Shown in pieces: positions 11,201 through 20,741 of a stretch of 32,491 nt of DNA. The position numbers and the translations under genes are program-made. Below the pieces are notes generated by a model. That model did not search any database. It saw only the letters and a program-made list of their open reading frames with translations, and was not told where the DNA came from. Within the stretch, counting starts at the first letter, position 1. Each line of letters begins with the position of its first letter. The stretch comes from an uncultured Bacteroides sp. (lineage in GTDB: Bacteria; Bacteroidota; Bacteroidia; Bacteroidales; Bacteroidaceae), in the NCBI GenBank assembly GCA_947574505.1, contig CANPJW010000033.1, positions 1 to 32,491 on the forward strand, in the 5' to 3' direction.

Positions 11201-12522
11201 GCTTTATCGATGTGAATACAGGGATTATCCTGTCAACTCATAATGTGCCTTATGGTTCAAAATTATATGCTGCGGACGGTGATATTGTTGAGAAGGGAAA
11301 ACTGATTGCTAAGTGGGATCCGTTCAACGCTGTTATTATTACAGAGGCTACTGGTAAGATTGAATTCGAGAGTGTGGTTGAAAACGTAACTTATAAGGTA
11401 GAGTCTGATGAAGCTACCGGTTTGCGTGAAATTATCATTATCGAGTCTAAGGATAAGACAAAAGTACCTTCTGCCCATATTGTAACCGAGGATGGTAATT
11501 TGATCCGTACTTATAACTTACCCGTGGGGGGGCATGTTGTGGTTGAAAACGGTCAGGCAGTGAAAGCTGGTGACATTATTGTGAAGATTCCTCGTGCTGT
11601 AGGCAAGGCTGGTGATATCACTGGTGGTCTTCCTCGTGTTACAGAACTGTTTGAGGCTCGTAACCCATCTAATCCTGCTGTCGTTTCTGAAATAGACGGT
11701 GAAATTACTATGGGTAAGATTAAGCGTGGTAACCGTGAAATTATTGTCACATCTAAGACAGGTGAAGTGAAAAAGTATTTGGTGAATCTGTCTAAACAAA
11801 TATTGGTTCAGGAGAATGACTACGTTCGTGCCGGAACTCCGTTATCTGACGGTGCGATTACTCCTGCTGACATTTTGGCCATTAAAGGTCCCACGGCTGT
11901 ACAGGAATATATCGTAAATGAAGTGCAAGACGTTTACCGTTTGCAGGGTGTGAAGATTAACGACAAACACTTTGAGATTATTGTTCGTCAAATGATGCGT
12001 AAGGTAGAAATCGATGAGCCGGGCGATACTCGCTTCTTGGAACAGCAGGTAGTGGATAAGCAAGAGTTCATGGAAGAAAACGATCGTATTTGGGGCAAGA
12101 AAGTAGTTGTTGACTCTGGTGATTCTCAGAATTTACAGCCGGGTCAGATTGTTACTGCCCGTAAGTTGCGTGATGAGAACAGTATGTTGAAACGTCGTGA
12201 TTTGAAGCCTGTTGAGGTACGTGATGCTATTCCTGCTACATCTACTCAGATTCTGCAAGGTATTACCCGTGCCGCTTTGGGAACTTCAAGTTTCATGTCT
12301 GCTGCATCATTCCAGGAAACAACGAAAGTTTTGAATGAGGCTGCCATCAATGGTAAGGTTGATAGATTGGAGGGTATGAAGGAGAATGTGATTTGTGGTC
12401 ACTTGATTCCTGCCGGTACCGGTCAGCGTGAATTCGAAAAGATTATTGTTGGTTCGAAGGAAGAATATGATCGCATTCTTGCTAATCGTAAGAATGTACT
12501 CGATTATAGTGAGGTAGAGTAA
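8236..12522 (+). CDS. rpoC: RNA polymerase subunit beta prime
   Basis: Beta' carries the catalytic magnesium site of RNA polymerase. The 1428-residue protein shows the N-terminal zinc site (C66, C68, C81, C84), the catalytic NADFDGD (470-476), the bridge helix beginning near 779 ([12 protein letters not shown]), and the second zinc site in [16 protein letters not shown] together with the earlier EDCGT cysteine. A run of seven G bases (11526-11532) inside the coding region is intact and in frame. It ends the rif cluster and is followed by a strong terminator. Confidence 0.99.
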   Translation: MAFRKETKIKSNFSKISIGLASPEEILENSSGEVLKPETINYRTYKPERDGLFCERIFGPVKDYECHCGKYKRIRYKGIVCDRCGVEVTEKKVRRERMGHIQLVVPVAHIWYFRSLPNKIGYLLGLPTKKLDAIVYYERYVVIQPGVKAEDGINKYDLLSEEEYLDILDTLPKENQYLEDTDPNKFIAKMGAEAIYDLLSTLDLDALSYELRHKASNDSSQQRKNEALKRLQVVESFRASRGRNKPEWMIVRIVPVIPPELRPLVPLDGGRFATSDLNDLYRRVIIRNNRLKRLIEIKAPEVILRNEKRMLQEAVDSLFDNSRKSSAVKTDANRPLKSLSDSLKGKQGRFRQNLLGKRVDYSARSVIVVGPELKMGECGIPKLMAAELYKPFIIRKLIERGIVKTVKSAKKIVDRKEPVIWDILEHVMKGHPVLLNRAPTLHRLGIQAFQPHMIEGKAIQLHPLACTAFNADFDGDQMAVHLPLSNDAILEAQMLMLQAHNILNPANGAPITVPAQDMVLGLYYITKLRKGAKGEGLTFYGPEEALIAYNEGKVDIHAIVNVVVKDLDKDGKIVDVMMKETSVGRVIVNEIVPAEVGYLNTIISKKSLRDIISDVIKAVGVARACEFLDGIKNLGYYMAFKGGLSFNLGDIIIPKEKEELVKRGNEEVEQIMMNYNMGFITDNERYNQVIDTWTHVNSDLSDILYKTIKNDDQGFNSVFMMLDSGARGSKEQIRQLSGMRGLMAKPQKAGAEGAQIIENPILSNFKEGLSVLEYFISTHGARKGLADTALKTADAGYLTRRLVDVSHDVIINEEDCGTLRGLVCTALKNNDEVIATLYERILGRVSVHDIVHPTTGKLIVAGGEEITEDIAQEIEDSPIESVEIRSVLTCESKKGVCAKCYGRNLASSRMVQKGEAVGVIAAQSIGEPGTQLTLRTFHAGGIAGNMAANASIVAKNNARLEFEELRTVDTVDEMGEAVKVVVGRLAEVRFIDVNTGIILSTHNVPYGSKLYAADGDIVEKGKLIAKWDPFNAVIITEATGKIEFESVVENVTYKVESDEATGLREIIIIESKDKTKVPSAHIVTEDGNLIRTYNLPVGGHVVVENGQAVKAGDIIVKIPRAVGKAGDITGGLPRVTELFEARNPSNPAVVSEIDGEITMGKIKRGNREIIVTSKTGEVKKYLVNLSKQILVQENDYVRAGTPLSDGAITPADILAIKGPTAVQEYIVNEVQDVYRLQGVKINDKHFEIIVRQMMRKVEIDEPGDTRFLEQQVVDKQEFMEENDRIWGKKVVVDSGDSQNLQPGQIVTARKLRDENSMLKRRDLKPVEVRDAIPATSTQILQGITRAALGTSSFMSAASFQETTKVLNEAAINGKVDRLEGMKENVICGHLIPAGTGQREFEKIIVGSKEEYDRILANRKNVLDYSEVE

Positions 12523-12542
12523 TTTTTAATACATACACTGTA

Positions 12543-12579
12543 AAAGAGGCTGATTTCTGTTTAAGAAATCAGCCTCTTT
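12543..12579. terminator. Terminator after rpoC
   Basis: AAAGAGGCTGATTTCT (12543-12558) pairs perfectly over 16 bp with AGAAATCAGCCTCTTT (12564-12579) around the loop GTTTA. The A-start and T-end make it usable from either strand. It closes the secE-rpoC transcription unit and insulates the DUF3467 gene. Confidence 0.93.
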
Positions 12580-12627
12580 AGGTTTATAGTAAATGCTATA
12601 GGAAAATTATATAGAATAATCAGTATG

Positions 12628-12658
12628 TTGTATTATTACAAATAAATGTCTATATTTG
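12628..12658 (+). promoter_or_regulatory. Bacteroides-type promoter of the DUF3467 gene
   Basis: TTG (12628-12630) is followed after 20 bases by TATATTTG (12651-12658), a full match to the Bacteroides -7 consensus TAnnTTTG at the expected distance. The transcript would start near 12665 and have a leader of about 65 nt, with CCAAC/GTTGG able to pair near its 5' end. The placement between two terminators supports it. Confidence 0.82.
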
Positions 12659-12730
12659 TACTCCAACCAAAGAATAGAAGTTGGGGACCTTGAAATTCAG
12701 AATATTTTTTTAATGCTAAAGTATAAAATC

Positions 12731-13072
12731 ATGGAAAACGAAAAAAATAACAATCAGTTGCAGATAGAGTTGAAAGAAGAAGTAGCTCAAGGAACGTATG
12801 CAAATCTTGCCATTATTACCCATTCCAGTTCGGAATTTATTGTTGATTTTGTGCGTGTAATGCCGGGATTACCTAAAGCTGGAGTGCAGTCACGTATTGT
12901 ACTGACTCCTGAACATGCAAAACGTTTGATGTATGCATTACAGGAGAATGTTGCAAAATACGAACGTAATTTTGGACCTATTCGAATGCCGGAAGAAATG
13001 AATGGGGGAAATAATGGACCGGATGGAAAAACATTCATTCCTCCTATAAGCGGATTTAAAGGGGAAGCATAA
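12731..13072 (+). CDS. DUF3467 family protein of unknown function
   Basis: A 113-residue cytosolic protein. The segments SEFIVDFVRVMPG, QSRIVLTPEHAKRL and LQENVAKYE match the DUF3467 family as I know it, and no molecular role is established. The frame is open from a TTG at 12656, but that codon lies inside the -7 promoter box. The ATG at 12731, with an A-rich leader, is therefore the start. The N-terminus is Asn/Lys/Glu-rich and the C-terminus is Gly/Pro-rich and probably flexible. It forms its own unit between rpoC and rpsL, a position that suggests but does not prove a role tied to gene expression. Confidence 0.9.
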   Translation: MENEKNNNQLQIELKEEVAQGTYANLAIITHSSSEFIVDFVRVMPGLPKAGVQSRIVLTPEHAKRLMYALQENVAKYERNFGPIRMPEEMNGGNNGPDGKTFIPPISGFKGEA

Positions 13073-13098
13073 GGGCTTTTGTAGCAAAAATAACATAG

Positions 13099-13140
13099 TA
13101 GTCTGTTTTTCAAAAACTTTTTTGAGAAACAGACTATTTT
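13099..13140 (+). terminator. Terminator after the DUF3467 gene
   Basis: TAGTCTGTTT (13099-13108) pairs with AAACAGACTA (13127-13136), and the stem continues inward with TTCAAAA against TTTTGAG, giving about 17 bp and a four-base loop. The T-rich tract TTTTTATT follows. It separates this gene from the str-S10 unit. Confidence 0.9.
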
Positions 13141-13155
13141 TATTAGTAGAAAGTA

Positions 13156-13185
13156 TTGTTTATTAAAATGTTATTCGTAACTTTG
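13156..13185 (+). promoter_or_regulatory. Promoter of the str-S10-spc-alpha gene series
   Basis: TTG (13156-13158), a 19-base spacer and TAACTTTG (13178-13185) match the Bacteroides -33/-7 consensus. This is the best promoter in the window and fits the demand for ribosomal proteins. The transcript would have a leader of about 70 nt, starting near a small hairpin CCAAAA/TTTTGG (13190-13208). Confidence 0.88.
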
Positions 13186-13260
13186 CAGCCCAAAATGTAT
13201 AGTTTTGGACTTAGTACAGCAAATTAATAAACAATATATAATAATTAAAAATCAAACAAA

Positions 13261-13674
13261 ATGCCTACTATTCAACAATTAGTAAGAAAAGGAAGAGAGG
13301 TTTTGGTTGAGAAGAGTAAATCTCCGGCACTGGATTCATGTCCTCAAAGACGTGGCGTTTGTGTTCGTGTGTATACTACTACTCCGAAAAAGCCGAATTC
13401 AGCAATGCGTAAAGTTGCTCGTGTGCGTCTGACTAACTCTAAGGAAGTAAACTCTTATATTCCGGGAGAAGGTCATAACTTGCAGGAACACTCAATCGTG
13501 TTGGTTCGTGGTGGTCGTGTGAAAGACCTTCCGGGTGTACGTTATCACATCGTTCGTGGTACTTTGGATACAGCAGGCGTAGCTGGTCGTACACAAAGAC
13601 GTTCTAAATATGGTGCGAAGCGTCCTAAAGCAGGACAAGCTGCAGCTCCTGCAAAAGGAAAAGGAAAGAAGTAA
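13261..13674 (+). CDS. rpsL: 30S ribosomal protein S12 (uS12)
   Basis: S12 lies at the decoding centre and controls fidelity. It has 137 residues, with the conserved [13 protein letters not shown] segment (K43 and K44) and [12 protein letters not shown] around K88. The lysines where streptomycin-resistance changes arise are wild type. The C-terminus carries an Ala/Gly/Lys-rich tail ([12 protein letters not shown]) beyond the E. coli length. It is the first gene after the strong promoter at 13156. Confidence 0.98.
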   Translation: MPTIQQLVRKGREVLVEKSKSPALDSCPQRRGVCVRVYTTTPKKPNSAMRKVARVRLTNSKEVNSYIPGEGHNLQEHSIVLVRGGRVKDLPGVRYHIVRGTLDTAGVAGRTQRRSKYGAKRPKAGQAAAPAKGKGKK

Positions 13675-13713
13675 ATTGTAACTGAATTCCTGAAACAAAG
13701 AATATTAATTTAA

Positions 13714-13806
13714 GTTTTGGTTTGTTGGAATAAGCTATAAAGGTTGAGTAAATGCTTCAGAGGAAGCGTTGAAGTAAACGGAAAAAGTGCAGCCCCAAAC
13801 AAAAAC
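13714..13806 (+). promoter_or_regulatory. Structured rpsL-rpsG spacer, candidate S7 control element
   Basis: The 148-nt spacer is long for this cluster. AATGCTTC (13751-13758) and GAAGCGTT (13763-13770) form a tight hairpin with loop AGAG. An outer pairing of GTTTTGGTTTG (13714-13724) with CAAACAAAAAC (13796-13806), one mismatch in 11, would enclose it and end just before the rpsG start. In E. coli the S12-S7 spacer is where S7 represses translation. The same role here is inferred from position and foldability. Confidence 0.5.
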
Positions 13807-13822
13807 ATTATTTTGAGAAAAA

Positions 13823-14299
13823 ATGAGAAAAGCAAAACCAAAAAAACGTGTGATCCTTCCGGATCCGGTATTTAATGATCAGAAGGTTTCTAAATTCGTA
13901 AATCACTTGATGTATGATGGAAAAAAGAATACATCTTATGAGATCTTCTATGCAGCACTGGAAACAGTGAAAACAAAACTTCCTAATGAAGAAAAATCAG
14001 CTTTGGAAATCTGGAAGAAAGCTTTGGATAATGTAACTCCGCAGATTGAAGTAAAGTCTCGTCGTGTAGGTGGCGCTACTTTCCAGGTTCCTACTGAAAT
14101 TCGTCCTGATCGTAAAGAGTCAATCTCAATGAAAAACTTGATTCTTTTCGCTCGTAAACGCGGTGGTAAATCAATGGCAGATAAACTGGCAGCTGAGATT
14201 ATTGACGCTTTCAACGAACAGGGTGGTGCTTATAAGCGTAAAGAAGATATGCACCGTATGGCTGAAGCTAACCGTGCATTCGCTCACTTTAGATTCTAA
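13823..14299 (+). CDS. rpsG: 30S ribosomal protein S7 (uS7)
   Basis: S7 nucleates assembly of the 30S head and lies at the mRNA exit and E site. The protein is 158 residues, close to the family norm, with the basic start MRKAKPKKR and the helix segment [16 protein letters not shown]. The leader before the ATG is A-rich with no strong Shine-Dalgarno. It lies between rpsL and fusA, 31 nt before fusA. Confidence 0.98.
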   Translation: MRKAKPKKRVILPDPVFNDQKVSKFVNHLMYDGKKNTSYEIFYAALETVKTKLPNEEKSALEIWKKALDNVTPQIEVKSRRVGGATFQVPTEIRPDRKESISMKNLILFARKRGGKSMADKLAAEIIDAFNEQGGAYKRKEDMHRMAEANRAFAHFRF

Positions 14300-14330
14300 T
14301 CAAGTAATAATTAATAAGTAAAGGACGAAG

Positions 14331-16448
14331 ATGGCTAAACATGATTTGCATTTGACCCGCAATATCGGTATCATGGCTCACATTGATGCTGGTAAGACAA
14401 CGACTTCAGAACGTATTTTGTTCTACACTGGCTTGACTCACAAAATTGGTGAGGTGCATGATGGTGCAGCAACAATGGACTGGATGGAGCAGGAGCAGGA
14501 ACGTGGTATTACTATTACATCTGCTGCTACTACTACTCGTTGGAAATATGCGGGAAATACTTATAAAATAAACTTGATTGACACTCCGGGACACGTTGAC
14601 TTTACTGCTGAAGTAGAACGTTCTTTACGTGTCTTGGATGGAGCTGTTGCAGCTTATTGTGCGGTTGGTGGTGTTGAACCTCAGTCAGAAACCGTATGGC
14701 GTCAGGCTGATAAATACAATGTGCCTCGTATTGGTTACGTTAATAAAATGGACCGTTCTGGTGCTGACTTTTTCGAAGTTGTTCGCCAGATGAAGGATGT
14801 ATTAGGCGCAAATGCTTGCCCTGTGGTAATTCCTATTGGTGCTGAAGAGAGCTTCAAAGGAGTTGTTGATTTGATCAAAATGAAAGCTATTTTGTGGCAC
14901 GATGAAACAATGGGTGCAGATTATAGCGTAGAAGAAATTCCGGCGAACTTGGTTGATGAAGCTAATGAATGGAGAGAGAAAATGCTCGAAAAAGTGGCTG
15001 AATTTGACGATGCTTTAATGGAGAAATTCTTTGATGATCCTTCTACAATCACTGAAGAAGAAATCTTGCGTGCTTTGCGTGCAGGTACATTGAAAATGGA
15101 TATCGTTCCGATGTTCTGCGGCTCTTCATTCAAGAATAAGGGAGTTCAGACATTGCTTGACTATGTTTGTGCGTTCTTGCCTTCTCCGTTGGATACACCT
15201 GCTATTGTAGGTACTAATCCGACTACAGGAGCAGAGGAAGACCGTAAACCTAGCGAGGATGAAAAAACATCAGCTTTGGCATTTAAGATTGCAACTGACC
15301 CCTATGTCGGACGTTTGACTTTCTTCCGCGTTTACTCTGGTAAGGTAGAGGCTGGTTCATATATCTATAACACTCGTTCGGGTAAAAAAGAACGTGTATC
15401 ACGTTTGTTCCAAATGCACTCAAACAAACAGAATCCTGTAGAGGTGATTGGAGCTGGTGATATTGGTGCCGGTGTTGGTTTCAAGGATATCCGTACAGGT
15501 GATACGTTGTGTGATGAAGATGCACCGATCGTATTGGAATCAATGGAATTCCCTGATCCTGTAATTGGTATTGCAGTTGAACCTAAGACTCAGAAAGATT
15601 TGGACAAGTTGTCTAATGGCTTGGCTAAACTGGCTGAAGAAGACCCGACATTTACTGTTAAGACTGATGAGCAGTCCGGTCAGACTATTATTTCCGGTAT
15701 GGGTGAGCTTCATTTGGATATTATTATCGACCGTCTGAAACGTGAGTTTAAAGTAGAATGTAACCAGGGTAAACCTCAGGTTAACTATAAGGAAGCTATC
15801 ACTAAGACTGTTGAATTGCGTGAAGTTTATAAGAAGCAGTCTGGTGGTCGTGGTAAGTTTGCCGATATCATTGTGGCAATCGGTCCGGTTGACGAAGACT
15901 TTACACAAGGTGGTTTGCAGTTTATTGATGAAGTGAAGGGCGGTAATGTTCCTAAGGAATTTATCCCATCAGTTCAGAAAGGTTTCCAGACCGCAATGAA
16001 GAATGGTGTGTTGGCAGGGTATCCGCTTGATTCACTGAAAGTAGTTTTGAAGGATGGTTCATTCCATCCGGTTGACTCTGACCAGTTGTCATTCGAGATC
16101 TGTGCTATCCAGGCTTACAAAAATGCATGTGCTAAAGCAGGTCCTGTATTGACTGAACCTATTATGAAACTGGAGGTTGTAACTCCTGAAGAAAACATGG
16201 GTGATGTTATTGGTGACTTGAATAAGCGTCGTGGTCAAGTAGAAGGTATGGAATCAAGCCGTTCTGGAGCTCGTATTGTAAAAGCTAAAGTACCTTTGGC
16301 AGAAATGTTTGGTTACGTAACAGCTTTGCGTACTATTACTTCGGGTCGTGCTACATCGTCTATGACTTATGATCATCATGCTCAAGTTTCCAGCTCTATT
16401 GCTAAGGCTGTACTTGAAGAAGTGAAAGGTCGCGTAGACTTAGTATAA
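14331..16448 (+). CDS. fusA: Elongation factor G
   Basis: EF-G is the translocase GTPase. The 705-residue protein shows AHIDAGKT (16-23), RGITI (58-62), DTPGH (84-88) and NKMD (138-141), then domains II-V. It sits in the str operon and keeps all GTPase residues, so it is the canonical EF-G rather than the second, starvation-related EF-G paralogue known in Bacteroides. A partial Shine-Dalgarno (AAAGGACG) precedes the ATG. Tuf, the common next gene, is absent here and lies at the window start. Confidence 0.98.
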   Translation: MAKHDLHLTRNIGIMAHIDAGKTTTSERILFYTGLTHKIGEVHDGAATMDWMEQEQERGITITSAATTTRWKYAGNTYKINLIDTPGHVDFTAEVERSLRVLDGAVAAYCAVGGVEPQSETVWRQADKYNVPRIGYVNKMDRSGADFFEVVRQMKDVLGANACPVVIPIGAEESFKGVVDLIKMKAILWHDETMGADYSVEEIPANLVDEANEWREKMLEKVAEFDDALMEKFFDDPSTITEEEILRALRAGTLKMDIVPMFCGSSFKNKGVQTLLDYVCAFLPSPLDTPAIVGTNPTTGAEEDRKPSEDEKTSALAFKIATDPYVGRLTFFRVYSGKVEAGSYIYNTRSGKKERVSRLFQMHSNKQNPVEVIGAGDIGAGVGFKDIRTGDTLCDEDAPIVLESMEFPDPVIGIAVEPKTQKDLDKLSNGLAKLAEEDPTFTVKTDEQSGQTIISGMGELHLDIIIDRLKREFKVECNQGKPQVNYKEAITKTVELREVYKKQSGGRGKFADIIVAIGPVDEDFTQGGLQFIDEVKGGNVPKEFIPSVQKGFQTAMKNGVLAGYPLDSLKVVLKDGSFHPVDSDQLSFEICAIQAYKNACAKAGPVLTEPIMKLEVVTPEENMGDVIGDLNKRRGQVEGMESSRSGARIVKAKVPLAEMFGYVTALRTITSGRATSSMTYDHHAQVSSSIAKAVLEEVKGRVDLV

Positions 16449-16454
16449 TAAAAA

Positions 16455-16503
16455 AAAGCAGGGGCTACGGGTTAGCGAATGACTCTTAATCCGGCCCCAC
16501 TTT
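16455..16503 (+). promoter_or_regulatory. GC-rich hairpin between fusA and rpsJ
   Basis: GGGGC (16461-16465) pairs with GCCCC (16494-16498) and GGGTTA (16469-16474) with TAATCC (16487-16492). AAAG and CTTT extend the base after a small internal loop. An A-run precedes and a T-rich but interrupted tract (TTTATATTTAATCATTTTTT) follows. It could be a partial terminator or a leader control site for the S10 genes. No promoter of the TAnnTTTG class is visible after it, so readthrough must occur. Confidence 0.65.
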
Positions 16504-16533
16504 ATATTTAATCATTTTTTAATTTAAAATTTA

Positions 16534-16839
16534 ATGAGTCAAAAAATTAGAATTAAACTGAAATCTTACGATCACAACTTGGTAGACAAGTCTGCTGAAA
16601 AGATCGTTAGAACAGTGAAGGCAACAGGTGCTATTGTTAGCGGTCCTATTCCATTGCCTACACACAAGCGTATTTTTACGGTAAACCGTTCGACTTTCGT
16701 TAACAAGAAGTCACGTGAACAGTTTGAATTGTCTTCTTACAAGAGATTAATCGACATCTATAGCTCAACAGCTAAGACAGTAGACGCTCTGATGAAGTTG
16801 GAATTACCGAGTGGAGTTGAAGTAGAAATTAAAGTTTAA
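16534..16839 (+). CDS. rpsJ: 30S ribosomal protein S10 (uS10)
   Basis: S10 is a 30S head protein that also binds NusG (NusE role) and so links ribosome and polymerase. The 101 residues cover the standard fold: [10 protein letters not shown] start and [17 protein letters not shown]. The start ATG follows an AT-rich leader without Shine-Dalgarno. It opens the S10 cluster downstream of the fusA-rpsJ hairpin. Confidence 0.98.
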   Translation: MSQKIRIKLKSYDHNLVDKSAEKIVRTVKATGAIVSGPIPLPTHKRIFTVNRSTFVNKKSREQFELSSYKRLIDIYSSTAKTVDALMKLELPSGVEVEIKV

Positions 16840-16860
16840 TGCATTTAAAAATTAACTGAA

Positions 16861-17478
16861 ATGCCAGGATTATTAGGAAAGAAAATCGGAATGACATCCG
16901 TTTTCAGTGCTGATGGTAAAAATGTACCATGCACTGTTATCGAAGCTGGTCCTTGTGTAGTTACTCAGATTAAGAGTGTTGAGAAAGACGGCTATGCAGC
17001 TGTTCAGGTAGGTTTCCAGGACAAAAAGGAAAAGCATACTACCAAACCTTTGATGGGGCACTTTAAAAAAGCTGGTGTAACTCCGAAGAGACACTTGGCC
17101 GAGTTCAAAGATTTTGAAACAGAATTGAATTTGGGAGACACTATTACAGTGGAGTTGTTCAATGATGCGGCTTATGTTGACGTTGTTGGTACTTCTAAAG
17201 GTAAAGGCTTCCAAGGTGTAGTTAAAAGACATGGATTTGGTGGAGTAGGTCAGACTACTCACGGTCAGCACAACCGCGCTCGTAAACCGGGTTCTATCGG
17301 TGCATGTTCTTACCCTGCAAAAGTATTCAAAGGAATGCGTATGGGTGGCCAAATGGGTGGTGACCGCGTTACTACACATAACTTACAGGTATTAAAAGTG
17401 ATTCCGGAACACAATCTTCTTTTGATTAAAGGTTCGGTACCGGGTTGCAAAGGTTCAATCGTAATAATTGAGAAATAA
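16861..17478 (+). CDS. rplC: 50S ribosomal protein L3 (uL3)
   Basis: L3 is an early assembly protein whose loop reaches the peptidyl-transferase centre. The length is 205 residues. The loop region [13 protein letters not shown] keeps the Gln of the GQMG motif that PrmB methylates in E. coli. Its TAA stop overlaps the rplD start (TAATG), suggesting translational coupling. Confidence 0.98.
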
Positions 17479-18104
17479 TGGAAGTTAACGTATTAAATAT
17501 TAAAGGTGAAGACACCGGAAGAAAGGTTACGTTAAACGAATCTATCTTCGGAATTGAACCCAATGACCACGCTATCTATTTGGACGTTAAGCAGTTTATG
17601 GCTAACCAACGTCAGGGAACTCATAAATCTAAAGAAAGAAGCGAAATCAGCGGTTCTACTCGTAAATTAGGTCGTCAGAAAGGTGGTGGCGGTGCTCGTC
17701 GTGGTGATATCAACTCTCCGGTATTGGTGGGTGGTGCTCGCGTGTTTGGTCCTAAACCTCGTGACTATTGGTTTAAGTTGAATAAAAAAGTTAAGACATT
17801 GGCTCGCAAGTCGGCATTGTCTTATAAAGCTCAAGAAAACGCAATCATTATTGTTGAAGACTTCACATTTGAGGCTCCAAAGACTAAGGATTTCGTTTCT
17901 ATGGTAAATAATCTTAAAATTGCTGACAAAAAGTTGCTTCTTGTTTTGCCGGAAGCTAATAAAAATGTATATTTGTCAGCTCGTAACATCGAACGTGCTA
18001 ATGTAGCAATTGCTTCTGCATTAAATACTTACAATGTATTGAATGCTGAAACTCTTGTTGTTACAGAAAACTCGCTCAAGGCTATCGAGAATATCTTATC
18101 TTAA
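17478..18104 (+). CDS. rplD: 50S ribosomal protein L4 (uL4)
   Basis: L4 lines the peptide exit tunnel with L22. The 208-residue protein has the extended loop with [13 protein letters not shown] that enters the tunnel, where macrolide-resistance changes occur in other species. It overlaps rplC by one base. In E. coli L4 represses the S10 operon, but no equivalent leader can be identified with confidence here. Confidence 0.98.
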   Translation: MEVNVLNIKGEDTGRKVTLNESIFGIEPNDHAIYLDVKQFMANQRQGTHKSKERSEISGSTRKLGRQKGGGGARRGDINSPVLVGGARVFGPKPRDYWFKLNKKVKTLARKSALSYKAQENAIIIVEDFTFEAPKTKDFVSMVNNLKIADKKLLLVLPEANKNVYLSARNIERANVAIASALNTYNVLNAETLVVTENSLKAIENILS

Positions 18105-18110
18105 TTTAAA

Positions 18111-18117
18111 AAGGAGG
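18111..18117 (+). promoter_or_regulatory. Strong Shine-Dalgarno site of rplW
   Basis: AAGGAGG lies eight bases before the rplW ATG at 18126. It is one of only four perfect matches that I found before genes in this window, and it decides the start codon. Confidence 0.85.
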
Positions 18118-18125
18118 CTTAGATA

Positions 18126-18416
18126 ATGGGAATTATTATTAAACCGTTGGTTACTGAGAAAATGACTGCAATTACCGAGAAGTTAAATCGATTCGGCTTT
18201 ATTGTACGTCCTGAAGCTAACAAGTTGGAAATTAAGAGTGAGATTGAAGCTTTGTATAATGTTACAGTAGTAGATGTAAATACGCTAAAATACTCGGGAA
18301 AGAGTAAAAGCCGTTACACTAAGTCTGGAATCATCAATGGTCGTACGAATGCTTATAAGAAAGCTATCGTAACATTGAAAGAAGGCGATACTATTGATTT
18401 TTATAGCAATATTTAA
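18126..18416 (+). CDS. rplW: 50S ribosomal protein L23 (uL23)
   Basis: L23 sits at the tunnel exit and docks trigger factor and SRP. It has 96 residues, with the family start [11 protein letters not shown] and [16 protein letters not shown]. The start is set by AAGGAGG eight bases upstream. Five bases separate it from rplB. Confidence 0.97.
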   Translation: MGIIIKPLVTEKMTAITEKLNRFGFIVRPEANKLEIKSEIEALYNVTVVDVNTLKYSGKSKSRYTKSGIINGRTNAYKKAIVTLKEGDTIDFYSNI

Positions 18417-18421
18417 TAAAG

Positions 18422-19243
18422 ATGGCAGTACGTAAATTTAAGCCCACAACACCGGGGCAAAGACATAAAATTATTGGTACTTTTGAAGAGATTACTGCAT
18501 CGGTACCAGAAAAGTCTCTTGTATTTGGAAAGCGCTCAACAGGTGGTCGCAACAACGTTGGTAAAATGACAATGCGCTATATGGGCGGTGGTCACAAGAG
18601 AAAATACAGACTTATTGATTTCAAGAGAAACAAAGACGGTGTACCCGCAGTTGTTAAAACTATAGAATACGATCCGAATCGTTCGGCTCGTATTGCTTTG
18701 CTGTTTTATGCTGATGGTGAAAAGAGATATATTATTGCTCCTAATGGATTGCAAGTTGGTAGCACATTGATGTCTGGAGCGAATGCAGCGCCTGAGATTG
18801 GTAACGCACTTCCGCTTGAGAACATCCCCGTTGGTACTGTAATTCATAATATAGAATTACGTCCGGGCCAAGGTGCAGCTTTGGTAAGATCAGCTGGTAA
18901 TTTTGCTCAGTTAACTTCAAGAGAAGGCAAGTATTGTGTGATTAAATTGCCTTCAGGTGAGGTAAGACAAATACTTAGTGCTTGTAAGGCTACTATTGGT
19001 AGCGTTGGTAACTCTGATCATGGATTGGAATCTTCCGGTAAGGCAGGTCGTACTCGTTGGATGGGGCGTCGTCCTCGCAACCGTGGTGTTGTTATGAATC
19101 CTGTTGATCACCCGATGGGTGGTGGTGAAGGACGCGCTTCAGGAGGTCATCCAAGATCACGTACAGGCTTGTATGCTAAGGGCTTGAAGACAAGAGCTCC
19201 GAAGAAACAGTCTTCTAAGTATATTATTGAGAGAAGAAAGTAA
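18422..19243 (+). CDS. rplB: 50S ribosomal protein L2 (uL2)
   Basis: L2 is a large, conserved rRNA-binding protein required for subunit association and peptidyl transfer. The length is 273 residues. The C-terminal [14 protein letters not shown] loop keeps the important histidine (H230 counting Met, E. coli H229), while the second histidine of the usual HPH is methionine. The basic tail ends in KYIIERRK. Confidence 0.98.
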   Translation: MAVRKFKPTTPGQRHKIIGTFEEITASVPEKSLVFGKRSTGGRNNVGKMTMRYMGGGHKRKYRLIDFKRNKDGVPAVVKTIEYDPNRSARIALLFYADGEKRYIIAPNGLQVGSTLMSGANAAPEIGNALPLENIPVGTVIHNIELRPGQGAALVRSAGNFAQLTSREGKYCVIKLPSGEVRQILSACKATIGSVGNSDHGLESSGKAGRTRWMGRRPRNRGVVMNPVDHPMGGGEGRASGGHPRSRTGLYAKGLKTRAPKKQSSKYIIERRK

Positions 19244-19265
19244 TAACTGATTAATTGAGTAAATT

Positions 19266-19535
19266 ATGAGTCGTTCATTAAAAAAAGGTCCATATATTAA
19301 CGTTAAACTTGAAAAGAAAGTGCTTGCTATGAATGAAAGCGGCAAGAAGGTTGTCGTTAAGACTTGGGCTAGAGCTTCGATGATCTCGCCTGATTTTGTA
19401 GGGCACACAGTTGCAGTTCATAACGGAAATAAATTTATTCCTGTTTACGTTACAGAAAACATGGTAGGACACAAATTGGGTGAATTTGCACCGACACGTA
19501 CATTCCGCGGCCATGCAGGTAATAAGAAAAAATAA
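19266..19535 (+). CDS. rpsS: 30S ribosomal protein S19 (uS19)
   Basis: S19 is a 30S head protein that contacts S13 and the A-site finger. It has 89 residues, start [11 protein letters not shown], with the conserved [23 protein letters not shown] and [10 protein letters not shown] end. The start follows AT-rich sequence 22 nt after rplB. Confidence 0.98.
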   Translation: MSRSLKKGPYINVKLEKKVLAMNESGKKVVVKTWARASMISPDFVGHTVAVHNGNKFIPVYVTENMVGHKLGEFAPTRTFRGHAGNKKK

Positions 19536-19571
19536 GCAGGATAATCTGAAGAAATAATAAAGTAATAAATA

Positions 19572-19982
19572 ATGGGAGCAAGAAAAAAAATATCGGCTGA
19601 AAAAAGAAAAGAAGCCCTTAAGACCATGTATTTTGCAAAGTTGCAAAATGTTCCTACTTCTCCGCGAAAAATGCGTCTCGTGGCTGACATGATCCGTGGT
19701 ATGGAAGTGAACCGTGCACTGGGTGTCTTGAAGTTTTCTTCTAAAGAAGCTTCTGCAAGAGTGGAAAAACTGTTGCGCTCTGCTATTGCTAACTGGGAAC
19801 AGAAAAACGAACGTAAGGCAGAAAGTGGCGAATTGTTTGTAACAAAGATTTATGTTGATGGTGGTGCAACGCTGAAAAGAATGCGTCCGGCTCCGCAGGG
19901 AAGAGGTTACAGAATTCGTAAACGTTCAAATCACGTGACTTTGTTCGTTGATTCTAAGAGTACTAATGATAATCAAAATTAA
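19572..19982 (+). CDS. rplV: 50S ribosomal protein L22 (uL22)
   Basis: L22 lines the peptide exit tunnel opposite L4. It has 136 residues, longer than E. coli L22 (110) owing to N- and C-terminal extensions. The conserved parts include [14 protein letters not shown] and [25 protein letters not shown] palindrome (ATTTTGCAA/TTGCAAAAT, 19630-19649) falls inside the coding part and appears incidental. Confidence 0.97.
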
Positions 19983-19988
19983 GACTAG

Positions 19989-20720
19989 ATGGGACAGAAA
20001 GTTAATCCGATAAGCAACCGTTTAGGAATTATCAGAGGATGGGATTCTAATTGGTACGGTGGCAATGATTATGGTGATGCTTTGTTGGAAGACAGCAAAA
20101 TCCGTAAATATTTGAATGCCAGACTTGCAAAAGCCAGCGTTTCAAGAATTGTTATTGAACGTACACTGAAATTGGTGACAATTACGGTTTGTACAGCACG
20201 TCCGGGTATTATCATTGGTAAAGGCGGTCAGGAAGTTGACAAGCTGAAAGAAGAGTTGAAGAAGATCACGGACAAAGATATTCAGATCAATATCTTTGAA
20301 GTGAAGAGACCTGAGTTGGATGCTGTTATTGTAGCTAATAATATCGCTCGTCAGGTAGAAGGTAAGATTGCCTATCGCCGTGCCATCAAGATGGCTATCG
20401 CTAACACAATGCGTATGGGCGCTGAAGGTATCAAAGTGTTGATTTCAGGACGTTTGAATGGAGCAGAAATGGCCCGTTCTGAAATGTATAAAGAAGGAAG
20501 AACTCCGTTGCATACTTTCCGTGCAGATATTGACTACTGTCATGCAGAAGCTTTGACTAAAGTTGGTTTGCTGGGTATTAAAGTATGGATTTGCCGTGGT
20601 GAAGTGTATGGTAAGAGAGAATTAGCGCCCAACTTTACTCAGACTAAAGAGAGTGGTCGTGGTGGTAATGGCAACAATAACGGTGGTAAGAACTTCAAAA
20701 GAAAGAAAAACAATCGCTAA
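19989..20720 (+). CDS. rpsC: 30S ribosomal protein S3 (uS3)
   Basis: S3 forms part of the mRNA entry channel and helicase site. The 243-residue protein has a type II KH domain with the GKGG loop at 77-80 ([13 protein letters not shown]) and the usual C-terminal domain. It ends in a Gly/Asn-rich then Lys/Arg-rich tail ([19 protein letters not shown]) typical of low-complexity extensions. It starts six bases after rplV. Confidence 0.98.
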   Translation: MGQKVNPISNRLGIIRGWDSNWYGGNDYGDALLEDSKIRKYLNARLAKASVSRIVIERTLKLVTITVCTARPGIIIGKGGQEVDKLKEELKKITDKDIQINIFEVKRPELDAVIVANNIARQVEGKIAYRRAIKMAIANTMRMGAEGIKVLISGRLNGAEMARSEMYKEGRTPLHTFRADIDYCHAEALTKVGLLGIKVWICRGEVYGKRELAPNFTQTKESGRGGNGNNNGGKNFKRKKNNR

Positions 20721-20741
20721 CGGATTTGAATTTTAGGAATT

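Noticed and set aside
12656..12730. TTG start extending the DUF3467 protein by 25 residues
   Set aside because: The TTG is part of the TATATTTG promoter box, so it cannot be in the mRNA, and the added residues do not fit the family.
13185..13800. Shared GCAGCCC-AAA motif in the rpsL leader and before rpsG as a common protein-binding site
   Set aside because: In the first case it directly follows the -7 box; the match is short and the flanks differ, so coincidence cannot be excluded.
19630..19649. ATTTTGCAA/TTGCAAAAT palindrome inside rplV as a regulatory site
   Set aside because: It encodes conserved-looking residues and has a two-base centre; it is probably a by-product of codon choice.
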